This document shows, one piece after another, positions 31,150 to 43,619 of a stretch of DNA of 64,000 bases (the first letter of the stretch is position 1; each line of letters opens with the position of its first letter). The position numbers and the translations under genes were made by a program. The notes under the pieces were generated by a model, which was not told the DNA's origin, did not search any database, and was given only the letters and a program-made list of their open reading frames with translations. This DNA is from Cryptomeria japonica (lineage: Eukaryota; Streptophyta; Pinopsida; Cupressales; Cupressaceae). The DNA lies in contig NC_081414.1 of assembly GCF_030272615.1 (NCBI RefSeq), positions 813,167,069 to 813,231,068 of the forward strand. Direction: 5' to 3'.

Positions 31150-34100
31150 TGTGGAGCATATGCTTTTAATTCACCTCCTGAAGGGGCAGTACCCCTAATT
31201 CACCTCTTAAGTATATGAATGTAGTCTTTGGGAGAGGCTTGGTGTATATGTCTGCTAACTGCTCCTTACTAGAAACATGCTCCAATGCAATCTCTTTGTT
31301 CTAAACCTTTTCCCTCAAGAAATGATACTTAAGCTCAAAGTGCTTGGTTCTAGAATGTAAAACCAGATTCTTGGAGATATCAATTGCACTAGTGTTGTCA
31401 CAAAATATACTTACCGGTTCGGATACAGGAACTTTGAAGCCATTCAATACATGCTTCATCCAAATTGTCTGAGTGCAGTTCATGAAGGCTGCAACATACT
31501 CCACTTCCACTGTAGACTGAGATAGAACTCTTATTTTTACTCATCCATGAGACCAGTCTACCACCAAGGAAGAATGCACCACCGGTTGTGTTCTTCCAGT
31601 CATCTACATTACCAGCCCAATCAACATCTATGAACACTTTCAGGTTAAAATCATTGTTGTATGGATACCATAACCCATAGTCAATAGTTCCTTTCAGATA
31701 CCTAAGAATCTGCTTGACTGTAACCAAGTGGGATTCTCATGGACTTTCTGGAATCTTGCAGTAATGCCAACTGCATGTGCAATATCCAATCTGCTATGGA
31801 CTACATAATGCATCTTACCAATCATTGATCGATATTCCTTCTCATCAACCAATGCAGAGTCGTCCTCTTTGGATAGTTTACAACCGGTCACCACAGGTGT
31901 ACCAACTAGTTTGCTATCTTCCATGCCAAAGGTCTTCAACACCTCTTTGACATACTTGGACTAAGTGATAAAGATTCCATCCTTCATTTGTTGGATCTGT
32001 AGTCCAATGAAGAACTTAATCTCCCCTATGAGTGACATCTCAAACTCTTTCTTCATCTCATCTGCAAATTCATGACTCATCTTGTCATCTCTAATAAAGA
32101 TAATGTCATCAAAAAATACCTCACAGCTTAGGATCTGATCTCCTTCAGACTTCAAGTAGATATTGATATCTTCACTTGTTCTCTCAAATCCATACCATGC
32201 TCTAGGTGCCTACTTTAGCCCATATAAGGCTTTATGTAGCCTACATACCATGTCACTATCTTCAAATAGGGCAAACCTATCTGGTTGCTCTATATACACC
32301 TTCTCTTCAAGTACAACATTTAGGAATGCAGATTTTACATCCATTTGATATACTTTGAAGCCTTTTAAAGTTGCATATTCAAGAAGCATACGAACTCCTT
32401 CCAATCTGGCTACAGGAGCAAAGGTTTCTCCATAGTCTTCTCCTTCTTCTTGAGCATATCCTTTGCATACCAATCTGGCTTTGTTTCTAATCAATGTGCC
32501 ATCCTCATTCAGCTTATTTTTGAAAACCCATTTGGTACCAATGACATTTTTATGCTCAGGTCTGGGTACCAAAGACCATGTACCATTTTACTCTATCTGG
32601 TCAAGTTCCTCTTCCATTGCCTTGATCCAGTCTTCATCTTTATGTGCCTCTTTAAATGATTTAGGCTCAAATTTAGAGATCATACATGAGTTTTCTCTGA
32701 CCATTCTTCTTGTAAGGATTCCTACATCCTTATCTCCTATGATCTGATTAGGATCATGATTCAGCTTGACAAATTGAGGAATGGTCTTGATGGATTCCTC
32801 TTGCTTTTCTTCTTCATCCTCATCTCCACCAGTATTAGCATCTACATTTGTCGGTGTAGGAACACTATTACTGGTACTCAGTTGACTAACAATCAGTTCC
32901 CAGAAGGTTGCAACTGGTTCATCTACGGCTTGTTCACTACCAGTTTCCTCAGTTTTCTCAGAAGTTTCATCAACTCTTACATTGATGTTTTCCATAATTC
33001 TGTGAGTCCTATTGTTGAAACACTTAAGAGCTTTGCTCTTGGTGGAATATCCAAGGAATATTCCCTCATCACATTTCGCATCAAATTTTCTCTGGTGTTC
33101 ACTCCTCTTGATGTAACATTTGCTACCAAACACTCTAAAGTAGCTAACCATAGGTGTCTTCCCAGTCCAATACTCATAAGGAGTTTTATCCTTACCTTTC
33201 TTGATGAGTACCTGGTTCATTGTGTAGACTGCAGTGCTCACCGCTTCTCTCCAAAAGGTGTGAGCTACCTTTCCTTGAATCAACATGGTTCTAGCTGCTT
33301 CAACCACAGTCTGGTTATTCCTTTCTGCTAGGCCATTCTGGTGTGGAGTCCGGGGGGCGGACAATTGCCTCTTGATGCCATGTTCTTCACAGTACTTGTT
33401 GAATTCACCGGAAGTGAATTCCCCTCCTTGATCAGTTCTCAGGCACTTGATCCTTTTACCGCTTTTCTTCTCCACTAAAGCTATGAAAGCTTTGAACTTT
33501 ACAAAGGCTTCAGACTTGTCTTTCAAGAATGTGACCCACATCATTCTTGAGCAATCATCAGTGAGAATAATGAAGTACCTATCACCCTGCACACTTCTAG
33601 TTTTCATAGGACCACACAAATCAGTATGCACAAGATCAAGCAAGTTGTCAACAGTGAAAGATTTACCTTTAAATGTTGAGGAAGACATTTTCCCCAATTG
33701 ACACTCTCTACACAAGGTATTATCTAGTTTGCTTAGCACCGGCAACCCTCTAACTGCCTTGATCTTACTAGCTTTCACAATGTTATCAAAGTTTACATGG
33801 CAGAGTCTCCTATGCCATATCCAGCTATCATCAAATTTTGCCATAAGCCATGTACTTATATTTGCATTCAGATGAAATAGGTTACCTTTGGTCTGCATGC
33901 TGATGGCCACCAATTCACCATTCTTTCCTTTGATTTTGCAAATTCCATTCTTGGATTTCAAAGTGAGGCTACTGTCATTCAGCTGGGCAACACTCAGAAG
34001 GTTGTGTCTGAGACCATCAACCCAATACACATTGTCAGCACTACTATTTCCATTCAGAGAGATGGACCCTTTGCCTTTGACCATGCATGGTGCATCATTG

Positions 34101-34537
34101 CCAAAGAGAACCACACCACCATCATACTCCTCCAAGGATAGAAACTTACTCCGGTTACCTGTCATATGGTGAGAACAGACACTGTCAATGATCCACTCAT
34201 TGGAATTATCAAACCGAGAGACAAGAGCCTTCTTGTCTAACACATCTTCCTTGATAGCAACAAACATAATATCTTCATTTTCTTCATCCTCTGATTCTTC
34301 ATCTGTGACACCTTTGTCAACTGCCACAAAATAGTTTCTTCGATTTCCTCCTTTGAATTTCTTGAACCTTTCCGGTTTGTCCTTGTTGTCGCCATTAGGA
34401 CAGTTTACAGCAATATGTCCTATCCGGTTGCAAGAAAAGTATTTCAAAGGTAGCTTACCTTTGTACTTGTCGGTTCCTTTAGGAAGTTTCCTGGCAAGGA
34501 GAGATTCAAATGCCATCAATATCTCCTCATCATCCAT
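31150..34537 (-). pseudogene. Copia B pol: protease, integrase, RT, RNase H
   Basis: A 649-residue frame (34537-32588) holds the end of gag, protease, integrase and the linker. The knuckle reads YFSCNRIGHIAVNC, so the first Cys is lost; the protease reads IIDSVCSHHMTG, so the Gly of DSG is Val. Integrase shows the HHCC finger (WHRRLCHVNFDN, CRECQLGK) and the catalytic D, D, E in HTDLCGPM, LRTDQGGEF and NGLAERNN. After a stop, RT follows (KARLVCKGYAQEEG, VYQMDVKSAFLN, ALYGLK) with stops near 32208 and 31958 and a catalytic block reading FFDDIIF. RNase H (31727-31301) keeps IFCDNTSAIDISKN. It is highly recognisable but inactive. Confidence 0.92.
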
Positions 34538-34546
34538 TTCTCTACT

Positions 34547-35230
34547 CTATCTTGGTTCACCACTAGTGCTAGCTTCTTTTTCTTTTCTGGATGGTATAGC
34601 AGAAGCTTTAAAAGTTGATTCAGTCTTTTGAACACTACCATAAAAACTATTTAGCTCATAGGCTATCAACTTTGCTATGATGGAGTCTAAGGATACCTTA
34701 GTCTTGTCTATCGATCTCAGCTCTTGAATAGCAGCAACCTTTATTGCATAGACCGGCAATAGAGATCTCAGGACTTTGCTTACCACAATGGCATCTTCTA
34801 TTTTACCACCTGCACTCTTGATATCTCCAACAATGGTTTTGATCCTTATTCCATACTGTTGAATGGTCTCACCTTCAACCATCTGCATATCTTCAAACTT
34901 CCCTCTAAGGCTTTCTTCCTTAGCCTGTTTTACATGCTCATCACCGCCATAGATATTTTCAAGAGTATCCCATACCTCTTTGGGATTTACCTTATCCTAA
35001 ACATCAATAAACTCAATGTTAGATAAACTACTGATTAGGGCTTCCATGACTTGCCCATTCTCCTGCATCTCTCTCTTTTGGTCATCGGTAAGGGTACCAG
35101 TAGGAGCAACATAGACAGTCTCAACATAGCTCCAGTGTTGAGCACCCATGCTTCTAATGAATATCTTCATTCTGTCTTTCCATATATTGAAATTTTCTCT
35201 ATTAAACTTTGGACCTTCCCTCTTCATCAC
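34547..35230 (-). pseudogene. Copia B gag
   Basis: Two pieces, 35230-34997 (FNRENFNIWKDRMKIFIRSMG, SNIEFIDV) and 34888-34547 (MVEGETIQQYGIRIKTIVGDIKSAGGK, LRSLLPVYAIKV), belong to one copia-type (UBN2) gag separated by a stop near 34995. A further stop after TSGEPR precedes the frame carrying the zinc knuckle. Gag starts about 58 bp downstream of the primer site on the minus strand. Confidence 0.85.
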
Positions 35231-35287
35231 TAGACTGGGATCTTTACCTCAAGCGGTTAAGCTTATAGCACAAAGGACCTGGAGAAC

Positions 35288-35299
35288 GCTCTGATACCA
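35288..35299 (-). other. Primer binding site of copia B
   Basis: TGGTATCAGAGC on the minus strand, 2 bp inside the 5' LTR boundary, complementary to initiator tRNA-Met. Confidence 0.85.
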
Positions 35300-35301
35300 A
35301 T

Positions 35302-36810
35302 TGATAACTTAATGATGAGTGAATAGTACAAAACTGGTACTAAGAGGGGGGGGTGAATCAGTACAAACAAAAATAATGTCCAAAACAAGTTTGATAGCAG
35401 ACACTTCAAATGACTTGCAAATAGTGACACCGGTTTGAAATAGAGTGCAACCGATAAAGCTAAGAATGTCTGAGACAAGCATTAACCGGTTACTCACTTA
35501 GCTTTTCACTCAACTCGAGACTACACTACCATTTCACCCTTATGCATAAACAGGTAATCTATCATCAGATTATAATAACAGCTAGTTCAACATGTTTTAT
35601 TGACAAGCATAAAACACAAAACCATCATATGCTTGACAAACAATAGCAAAGCATCACACATGACACACATATTTTTCATGTGGAAACCCAACTAGGAAAA
35701 ACCACGGTGGGAATGAATACCCACAAGCTATTTTTGAAATCTTTAGAAGTCCGCTCTGTTAGGAGCCTTGTCTGGTTAGAGACATTACAAAAGGTTCTTC
35801 TAGGAACCGATCCTGTTAGAGATCACCCGATTAAGGGATGGCTACAATACACGGTTAAGGGTTAAACCCTGTTAAAGGTTACCTTGTTAGAGGATTTCAA
35901 GAACTCAATAGCTAAAGGATTACGAACTCAGTAGCTTTGAGTTACCCTGTTAAAGAATTTTCAACAAGCCGGTTAAGGCTACCCTATTAAGGGATTTTCC
36001 AACTGTTGAGGTGGTTAGAGATCAACAGGTATTACAATGATCTGGAAATAGCACTCAATGCCAATGCAGATCTGCTTAAGCTCCTCTTCACCTTCTGCAC
36101 TTACACTCTGCAGGTGTCACTTCTCTCCTTTTGGTCTGGCAAGAATCACGTATCCCTTCTCTTGGATACACACACACAAGTTTTGCCAACAACCTCAGAA
36201 AGAGACACAACATTGACCTTATAGGAAAACAGATAGGTCGATAGCATAAACCCTAAACCTGTTAGGTTAAGGAATTCAAATGGTTCAATCTTGACCGCTG
36301 AGCACACTGCATTAAATGCAGTAGATCTTGATCCAAACTCAAGACATTCTCTATTATCCATTTCCACCTATTTTATGGTGGCTGATAACCAATCACATGT
36401 TATCACCATTTTAAAAACTTCTCACATTCCTGAGGTAGATAGTAACAATCTCCCTCATGCAAGATTCTTCACGAACATAGGCTTGCGTGGCAACATGATC
36501 TGTTCTTCTTTACAATGCTAACTCATCACATAATATCATCGGTTGAGCCACATAGGCTTGAAGCACATCAACCAAAAACCCTAAAGTTGAGACTACCAAC
36601 CGGTAGTCATACAATACTTCCATATGCCGGTTCCCATAACTATATGTCGGTTCATCATGAACAAGCACACCGCTTCACTTTGGCACAAATGTCGGTTCAT
36701 AGTGTTATACCAGTTCTCACATATGCCGGTTCACACCTCTTCATCATATTGACATCGATGACAACATACAATGTCATTATGTCCTCATACCACTTCACAT
36801 AATGCCAAAA
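35302..36810 (-). repeat. 5' LTR of copia B
   Basis: 1509 bp, homologous to 29410-30938. The first base pairs on the minus strand read TTTTGGCATTATG, so the usual TG start is mutated. The TATA-like site present in the 3' LTR is changed here (+ strand CCATTTTAAAAAC near 36407). Confidence 0.9.
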
Positions 36811-36815
36811 GCACT

Positions 36816-38099
36816 TTCCACTATTTTGTTAGATAATTTGATCAGACATTTAAATGCTTTACTTATAGAAGAATAACCAAGAAATGTTCCTTCTTCACTT
36901 TTCTGATCAAACTTTCGATTTATGTCATCTTTGTGAACATAGCATCTACTCCCAAAGATTTTAAAGTAGCTTACATTAGGTTTCTTGTCATACCAGATCT
37001 CATATGGTGTCTTCATAGTTCCTTTCTTCAGTTGAACTTGGTTCAGGGTGTAAACTATAGTGCTAATTGCTTCTCTCCAAAATGTTTGAGGTGCCCTCTT
37101 TTCTATCATCAAGGTTCTTGCACAATCCACAATTTATCTCTTTCTTCTCTCGACTATCTTATTTTGCTGAGGTGTTCTTGGTGCAGATATTTGCCTCTTT
37201 ATACCATGATCATTGCAATATAAGTTAAATTCATCAGAAGTAAATTCTCCTCCTCTATCAGATCTAAGACATTTCAGTTGTCTTCCTGTTTCATTTTCAA
37301 CTCTTACCTTGTACCATTTGAACATTTGAAAAGCTTCTAATTTTTCTTTTAAAAACATAATTGACATCATCCTTGAGTAATCATCCACAAATAATATGAA
37401 ATATGTATCACCATAATAACTTTGAACTTTCATAGGACCACAAAGATCAGTGTGTACTAGATCTAAAATTCCTTTAGAAGTTTAGGACTTACTTGTAAAG
37501 CTTGATCTTGTCATCTTACCCATCTGGCATCCTTGGCACATAGCATTCTCAGGTTTTTCAAGACTCAGTAGACCTCTTACTAGGTACTTCTTACTTATTT
37601 TGATCAAATTATCAAAATTTACATGACAAAACCTTTTATGCCATAACCAGGTATCATCTATCTTTTCATAAAGACACTTGTTCTGATTTGAGTCAAGATG
37701 AAATGTATTACCTTTTGTTTGTGTCCCGGTAGTAGCTAACTTTCCATGTTTTTCATGAACTTTGCAAATTCCTTTCTGAAATTATATTCGATATCTTGTA
37801 TTGTTTAGCTATGCTACACTCAACAAATTGTATTTCAATCCTTCAACCCAGTATACATCATCACATTTAGCATTGTCAAGAAGTGTTATAGATCCTTTAC
37901 CTTTTACTGAACATGGTGCATCATTACCAAATCTTACATAGCCTCCATCATAGTCTTCTAATTTAACAAAGTTGTGTTTATCACCTGTCATATGATGTGA
38001 GCATCCACTGTCTATGATCCAAGAATCATTATTATTTATGTGAGATATTAGGGCTTTTTCTTCATAACTTTCCTCATCAGATCCATCTTTAATAGCCAC
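36816..38099 (-). pseudogene. Copia copy A: protease and integrase (5' half)
   Basis: Protease at 38099-37809 keeps the intact IIDSGCSHHMTG motif. The HHCC region (37800-37440) is broken by stops. The integrase core (37433-37134) has FVDDYSRMMS, LRSDRGGEFTSDEF and QQNKIVERRKR, so the second Asp and the Glu are present. After a stop, CARTLMIEKRAPQTFWREA and TPYEIWYDKKPNVSYF follow (37130-36819) up to the GCACT duplication where copia B begins. Confidence 0.9.
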
Positions 38100-38234
38100 A
38101 TAAACAACTTCCTCAGTATCAGTTTCATCAGATTTGTCATTATTGGATTCCTCATCTGCTACTAGACATGTCTTTCTATCTCTCCTTCTGAAGTCTTGGT
38201 GTCCTCTATATTGGTTATCTTTTTGCCTGTTAGC

Positions 38235-39101
38235 TCAGTATTCTCTCTTTTCACTAGATTCTTTGTCAAGGCATTTAGAAGCCATATGTCCTATTTTATC
38301 ACAATTGAAACATTTTAAAGGTAGCTTTCCTTTATACTTACCTTTTCCTCTTGGTAACCTTGTGGCTAATAATGCTTCAAATTCCTCTCGCTTCTTGATT
38401 TTCTCATATAGTTTGTGCACTTTTTCCATGTTCATGCGAAATCTTTCACTTGCTCCACTGTGATCTCCTTCAAAGTACTTACTCATTCTATCATTGTAAT
38501 CATCAAATTCACCAATATGAAAAGAACTGAATGCATATTCTACTTTATTTACCGAAGACCCACTGTTATCAAAATTACTTAATTCAAATGCATGTAGCTT
38601 ACCAATAGTAGCATCCAAAGAAACTAGCATGTTAGGTACAGATCTCAATTCATTGATTGCAGAGACTCGAATAACATAAGCTGGTAGAAGGGTTCTCAAC
38701 AACTTACTTGTTATATCCTTTTCTTCAATAGTTCCACCTGCTCCTTTAATTTGATTGACAATCTCCTTTAGTCTTGTACTGTATTGGTTTATGTTCTCAC
38801 CTTCATTCATCCTCATGGATTCAAGTTGTCCTCTTAGACTATCTACTTTTTCTCTTCGAACATGTTCATCACCTCCATACATAGATGTGAGCTTAGTCCA
38901 CATTGCTTTTGCATCATTGCAGCCTTCTAGATCATTAAACTTTGAGTCGGTCAATGTTGATGTTATTTCAATCATAGCTTGAATATGTTCTTGATTTCCC
39001 TTAATCTCTTCCAAGGTCATAGGGTTGGTGCTCGGTGCAATGTAATCATTCTCTAGATAATATGTTGCATATTCTCCAATTCTTGATAAATGTAGCTTCA
39101 T
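38235..39101 (-). CDS. Copia copy A: gag (UBN2-type) with zinc knuckle
   Basis: 288 residues, differing from the A' gag by only two visible substitutions (Asn for Lys in EIKGNQEH; Val for Ile in RSVPNM). It shares the zinc knuckle CFNCDKIGHMASKC and the same terminal stop. That near-identity contrasts with about 10 percent difference in the integrase halves of the two copies. Confidence 0.9.
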   Translation of the reverse strand: MKLHLSRIGEYATYYLENDYIAPSTNPMTLEEIKGNQEHIQAMIEITSTLTDSKFNDLEGCNDAKAMWTKLTSMYGGDEHVRREKVDSLRGQLESMRMNEGENINQYSTRLKEIVNQIKGAGGTIEEKDITSKLLRTLLPAYVIRVSAINELRSVPNMLVSLDATIGKLHAFELSNFDNSGSSVNKVEYAFSSFHIGEFDDYNDRMSKYFEGDHSGASERFRMNMEKVHKLYEKIKKREEFEALLATRLPRGKGKYKGKLPLKCFNCDKIGHMASKCLDKESSEKREY

Positions 39102-39226
39102 CCTTTTCTGCCATGTGGAGAAACTTGACTTGTTTAGCTTCAGTGCATCCCTTTTATACGTCTTCGAATCTTTACCTCAAGTACCTTTAAACTTTTTCTT
39201 CCAGAGTCCTTAGCTCTGATACCAAT

Positions 39227-39887
39227 TGTTATTATGGATACTTAATGTAAAGTACAGATGCCAATAGCTAACAAGATGAGAGGGGGGGGTGAATCATACA
39301 AACTTAAACTTTCATAAAATCAACAGATTCAACCTCAGTAACTTATACTTTAGCATCCCCTCATTAAATAATGCTTTTATCCATCCCTTGTGCATTTTCA
39401 TAACTCGGTTGCAACTTGGTAACTACTAAACATTACTCAGTAGACATTTCACCTTCATTAACAGATATCAATAACCTTAGGGTTTACCGATTAGGTTCCT
39501 TAGGGTTTACCGACTAGGTTCCTTGCTCGGTTGCATAGTATAGTATTAACCTTACAATCAACAACATATGTAGGATATCAAAACAATCTAAACATCATGA
39601 TCTCATCATTACCTAACTCGGTAATAGTTGCTCATTGAATAACTTATTCCTCCCTTTATTCATCACACTCTTTATGTGTCTTTTACCGACATCTTAATTC
39701 TCTTCTAATCAATCTTCTCAAGATATGGCAACATCATACTAAATCAGATAATCAATTTCTTGACATCAATGACAAAATAATGTTATAAAGATAGTTATCA
39801 TCCTTCTTCAGTTAAATCAATAATCTTCAACAACCTTCTCAATATCATTATTGAATATCAACAATCTTTCTTACTGTAATGCCAACA
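39227..39887 (-). repeat. 5' LTR of copia A, internally deleted
   Basis: 661 bp instead of 1494. Positions 39227-39355 match 25566-25694, then five extra bases (TCCCC), then homology resumes at 39361 corresponding to 26556. About 861 bp are missing, including the TATA-like box. A CCTTAGGGTTTACCGA segment is locally duplicated near 39475-39510. The 5' end on the minus strand reads TGTTGGCATTACAG. Confidence 0.88.
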
Positions 39888-42087
39888 GGTTTCATTACTT
39901 ACAAGTCAAGACAAGAAAATAAAATAAAAAAGTGCTATGCCAAAATCCATATCAAAATATCAAGGCATAAGAGAAATAATATATAACTTAAATACAATGT
40001 ACAAAAGTGCAATAAAAGCTTCACTATGGGAACATGTGAATAATTCCGTCAGGGCTATGGACGTTAGCTGGCAATGGAGCAATATTCGAGAGATTATCTT
40101 GTATAACCTCGTCGGGGCTATAGACATCTGACTGGTAGTGAGGCTCTATCCGGGATGCTTTTGAAGTTGGAATAATTCACATAGCTAGTCACATAGCATT
40201 CTAAGGGTCTCTAATGGTTATAAGAGTCAGAATAAATTTAATTGCAAACACATGGGCAAAAGAAGATTAAAGTTTCAAGAATCAGTGGGGAAGTTTTCTG
40301 CTTCTCCATTTATAGATCTTAGTCACATAGTGTGTAAAGTTGGATGTTCCAAGGTCTTCTGAGAATGGATTGAACTCGTATCTCTGAAACATTTCATATC
40401 TTTAAATCAATTAAAGCATTTTAGAATGAAAGATGCATACAATCATCCTTGTTTGAATAGGAATTGCATCTTCATCGTACACCTTGCATTAGCATAACTC
40501 ATATCAAAAATTTATTGTCTCCATATGCATCACCTAGATCATCATGTAATAATAGGTTTGCATACTAGGGGCATTACTGAAAAAAAAAACCCTAAAAAAT
40601 CGTAAAAAGTCCTGAAAAAATCCTTAAAAAATAAAAAAACTCCTGAAAAATCTTTAAAATTAGATAAGTCCTAAAAAAAAGCACAAAAACATTCAAATAT
40701 GATCCTGTCAAAATATCAAAAACATTGAAAAATAGAAAATAACCTAAAAATTGGAAAACCCATACAAAATACCAAAAACATTAAAAAACAAAAAATCAAC
40801 CAAAAACATCAAAAAACAAAAAATCAACCAAAAACATCGGAAAAACCAAAAAAATCAAACAAAAGCATTCAAATACGATCCTAAAAAAATTCCAAATAAT
40901 CGAAAAACTCTTGAAAACAAACCACAAAATCGAAAAAAATCAAAACTGGCAATAAAACGGCTCACAAGAATCAAGCACCCTAGTAGATATCCAACAAACA
41001 CTTCGCATGAATTTCGCAAAGGATAAAACTATCTTATCAAAATCTGCAATCAAGTTGATCAAACTATCTTATCAATCGTATCAACTATCCTTATCAAGTA
41101 ATTATTATCTTGTTTTAAATAGAAGAGGATACAATCAAAACTAGATAGTTCAATCTTAAACGGGGTCCAAACTTTCTAAAACTAGACATTATCAACCATC
41201 ACATTACGCAATAAAAAAAAAGGCACGAATCAGTATGGCTACTGCATTTTTTCTATTTAGTTTTTATCGTTTATCACTTGGCTATAGGTCATGTTCCTAT
41301 GCTCCTCAAGGATGTCCAAAAGCAACTAGAGGAGCCATGATGGGCATGAAACTTTTATTTGTTTTCTATTTGTCGAGTGAACCAATGAAGTTTTGGGATA
41401 GGTGTTATGGCTATCTATGATAAGAGCGCTCTATTTTTTAATGCCACACATACCTCAACTCCTAGCATCATTCCTAGAATGGAGGGTTCACTCCTTGTCT
41501 GAAACGTGTTTGTTCTTTGCAATTAGATATCTTTACATCTTGGTTCCTTATACCCTAATGTACGCAGCTTCATTGTTACATAGTAAGGCTCAATGATGAA
41601 TATATATTGTGCTATGAATAAAAGCACAAAAGTTAATATATAAATCATCCAATCTTATCATGTTGATTATATCAATCAAGATCATTCTTTCTTTAAGCAT
41701 CTTTTCGTGGATTGACCTCTCAATTATTTCTAATCTTTCATTTCATCTAATATTGTCTCTCTCAACATATCTCTCTAATATTTCATTTTACTAACACTTC
41801 TACTTCGTTATTTAAGTCAAGTGGCAAATTAAAAAATTCTGACATATTTTCAAACAAAAAGATTCATTCATATAGTTGTATTCATTTCTTGTGCTCAGCA
41901 TAGGTCTCATACATATTCATTTAGCGATTGCATCAATATTATTTAGATGCATTACCATTTAAGTACATTCATATCAATTATCAATAGGTCAATTTAATTG
42001 CATTCATTTATGTTTGCATTATTACCTAGATTCACTTATACATACTTCAATTACCATCCATTTAGTTCATTGCATTACATCATTTAA
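39888..42087. other. No gene recognised; A-rich region
   Basis: Short open frames (for example 39937-40131 and 41235-41420, +) match nothing I know. 40570-40960 is dominated by AAAAATC/AAAAACC words with local tandem copies of AAATCAACCAAAAACATC. The flank just outside copia A is GGTTTCATTACTT. Confidence 0.4.
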
Positions 42088-43170
42088 AATACTATAACAT
42101 CCTAAAATTGCACCCCTCGCAATTTTTGATCGCATTTGGATCTTCGCCTTAGCATTTCTACCCCTAATTGCAAACCTAATTATGCTCACACATGACAAAA
42201 ACTCCATCTAGCTCAAAGGTACACTACATTTCCACCTTGACCTTGCCCCAAAATAGGGCAAGACTAGGTTGTAGCACCATGGTCCTCCTTAAAGGGGACC
42301 TAAATTGGACCCCTTGCCCCATCTCAAATTTGAGTGGGAAACGCCCCTCTATGTCAGGTCCAGTCAGAAAATTAATTAATTCCTCCTATTGGAAAGTATA
42401 TAAGAGGAATTACCCCTCTCATTTGATCATCCACAACCATCCATTACATTTATGAACAAGCATCAAGCATCCAAGAGATCAAGCATTCAAGCATTCAAGA
42501 GCAATTGAGTGTTTTCAGTCTTCCTTCAAGCTTTGGAGTAGCAATAAAGTCAAGATTTCAAGCATTGAAGAGGAGATCATCATTCTAATTCATAAAGTCA
42601 TAATTCCATGTGGAGGCAAACAAAACTTCACAAGGAGGTATAAGAATTTCATTTTCAGACAATTCAACATTCCCTCAAAGAGGAGGATTTCTACTTTCAG
42701 TCCTTTCAATTACATTATTTCAACCACTTGGTTAATTCCAAAACTAGGGTTTGATCTAAAGGAAAACCCCTATTCCCAACACATTTCCCTTCCTTTTTAT
42801 GTGCAGGAAACAAGTGTGCAATTGTTCTTCTGGAGTTTAGCTTTATTTGCAGAGATGGAAAAACCCTTTTTGACGCACGGAAAGTTTGGAGGATCAAGAG
42901 GGTGGGCATCCTAGTTCACACATACGGTCCCTTCCAATTTTGGCAGATTTTGCAGAGTAACTCTGAATCATCTCAAACTTCTTAGATCCAAGTGCACAAA
43001 GAATTCCTGAATCTATAGCTCACTGTTTTCGCATATTTACCTTCATTTCCAGCACATAGTCTTAATTCAACTTGTCAACTTACAAAAGAGGGTCAAACAC
43101 ATTCCAATTCAATCAATCTACTTAGTATTCAGTCTTAATCTAATTAGTGACTGAATCTAGTGTATTTTCC
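42088..43170 (+). repeat. Possible gypsy-type LTR or LTR remnant
   Basis: Starts TATAACATCCTAAAATTGCAC (possibly a mutated TG start). A reverse CCAAT-like CTATTGG lies at 42387-42393, a TATA box TATATAAG at 42397-42404, and a CATCCACAACCATCCATT stretch follows as in a transcription start region. The right end is unclear; CCCCCTCTTTT near 43170 could instead be a polypurine tract on the minus strand. No partner LTR is in the window. Confidence 0.3.
42397..42404 (+). promoter_or_regulatory. TATA box in the possible LTR
   Basis: TATATAAG about 1.1 kb after the last copia-free AT-rich block, with an inverted CCAAT-like motif just upstream and a C/A-rich start region about 30 bp downstream. Confidence 0.4.
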
Positions 43171-43619
43171 CCCTCTTTTGAATGTAAAAGCATCTCTCCT
43201 CCAAGCAAAAATAGGTGATTTGGTGATTTCTCCTTCATTGTTGCAAATTGCCAAGTCACCTAATTTTCCCCTTTACAAATACATTCATTGCATTCATAAT
43301 AAGATCATGCATATAATATCATCACATCATACATATAGGAAGCACCATGTCATGCATCATATAAAGCATAAAGTAAAATCATATTGAAATGCATTACTAA
43401 ATCATATAAGACTACATCATAAAATCATAAATAGAATCATGCATCATAGATAGAATACAAAACATATACGCCACTGCCAAAACTGCATATCTTATATATC
43501 TCAAAAATGATAATGTGTCAAAATATCATACAAAATGCTCAATGGCTGAAATAACATCATAATAATGTGTCAACTGACACTACCTCTATCAGTTGGTGGC
43601 CCATGCCTGCTAGATCCTA

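Larger units (their letters stand above)
29410..36810 (-). mobile_element. Ty1/copia element B, full length, nested in copia A
   Basis: 7401 bp bounded by the direct repeat GCACT (29405-29409 and 36811-36815). On the minus strand: 5' LTR 36810-35302, primer site 35299-35288, gag, protease, integrase, RT, RNase H, polypurine tract AAAGGGGGAGAT (about 30939-30950), 3' LTR 30938-29410. It sits inside the integrase-RT linker of copia A, in the same orientation. The coding region has only a handful of stops, so it is younger than its host copy. Confidence 0.93.
25566..39887 (-). mobile_element. Ty1/copia element A, complete but split by nested copia B
   Basis: The order on the minus strand is 5' LTR (39227-39887, internally deleted), primer site (39213-39224), gag, protease, integrase, [copia B insertion 36810-29410], RT, RNase H, polypurine tract, 3' LTR (25566-27059). 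Apart from the insertion it is one element of about 6.9 kb. Its 3' LTR doubles as the 5' LTR of A', giving a head-to-tail tandem. No target duplication can be read for A, because its low-coordinate flank is A'. Confidence 0.85.

Noticed and set aside
40751-41026. Lysine/asparagine-rich frame of 91 residues
   Set aside because: Low-complexity A-rich DNA with local AAATCAACC repeats; no evidence for a gene.
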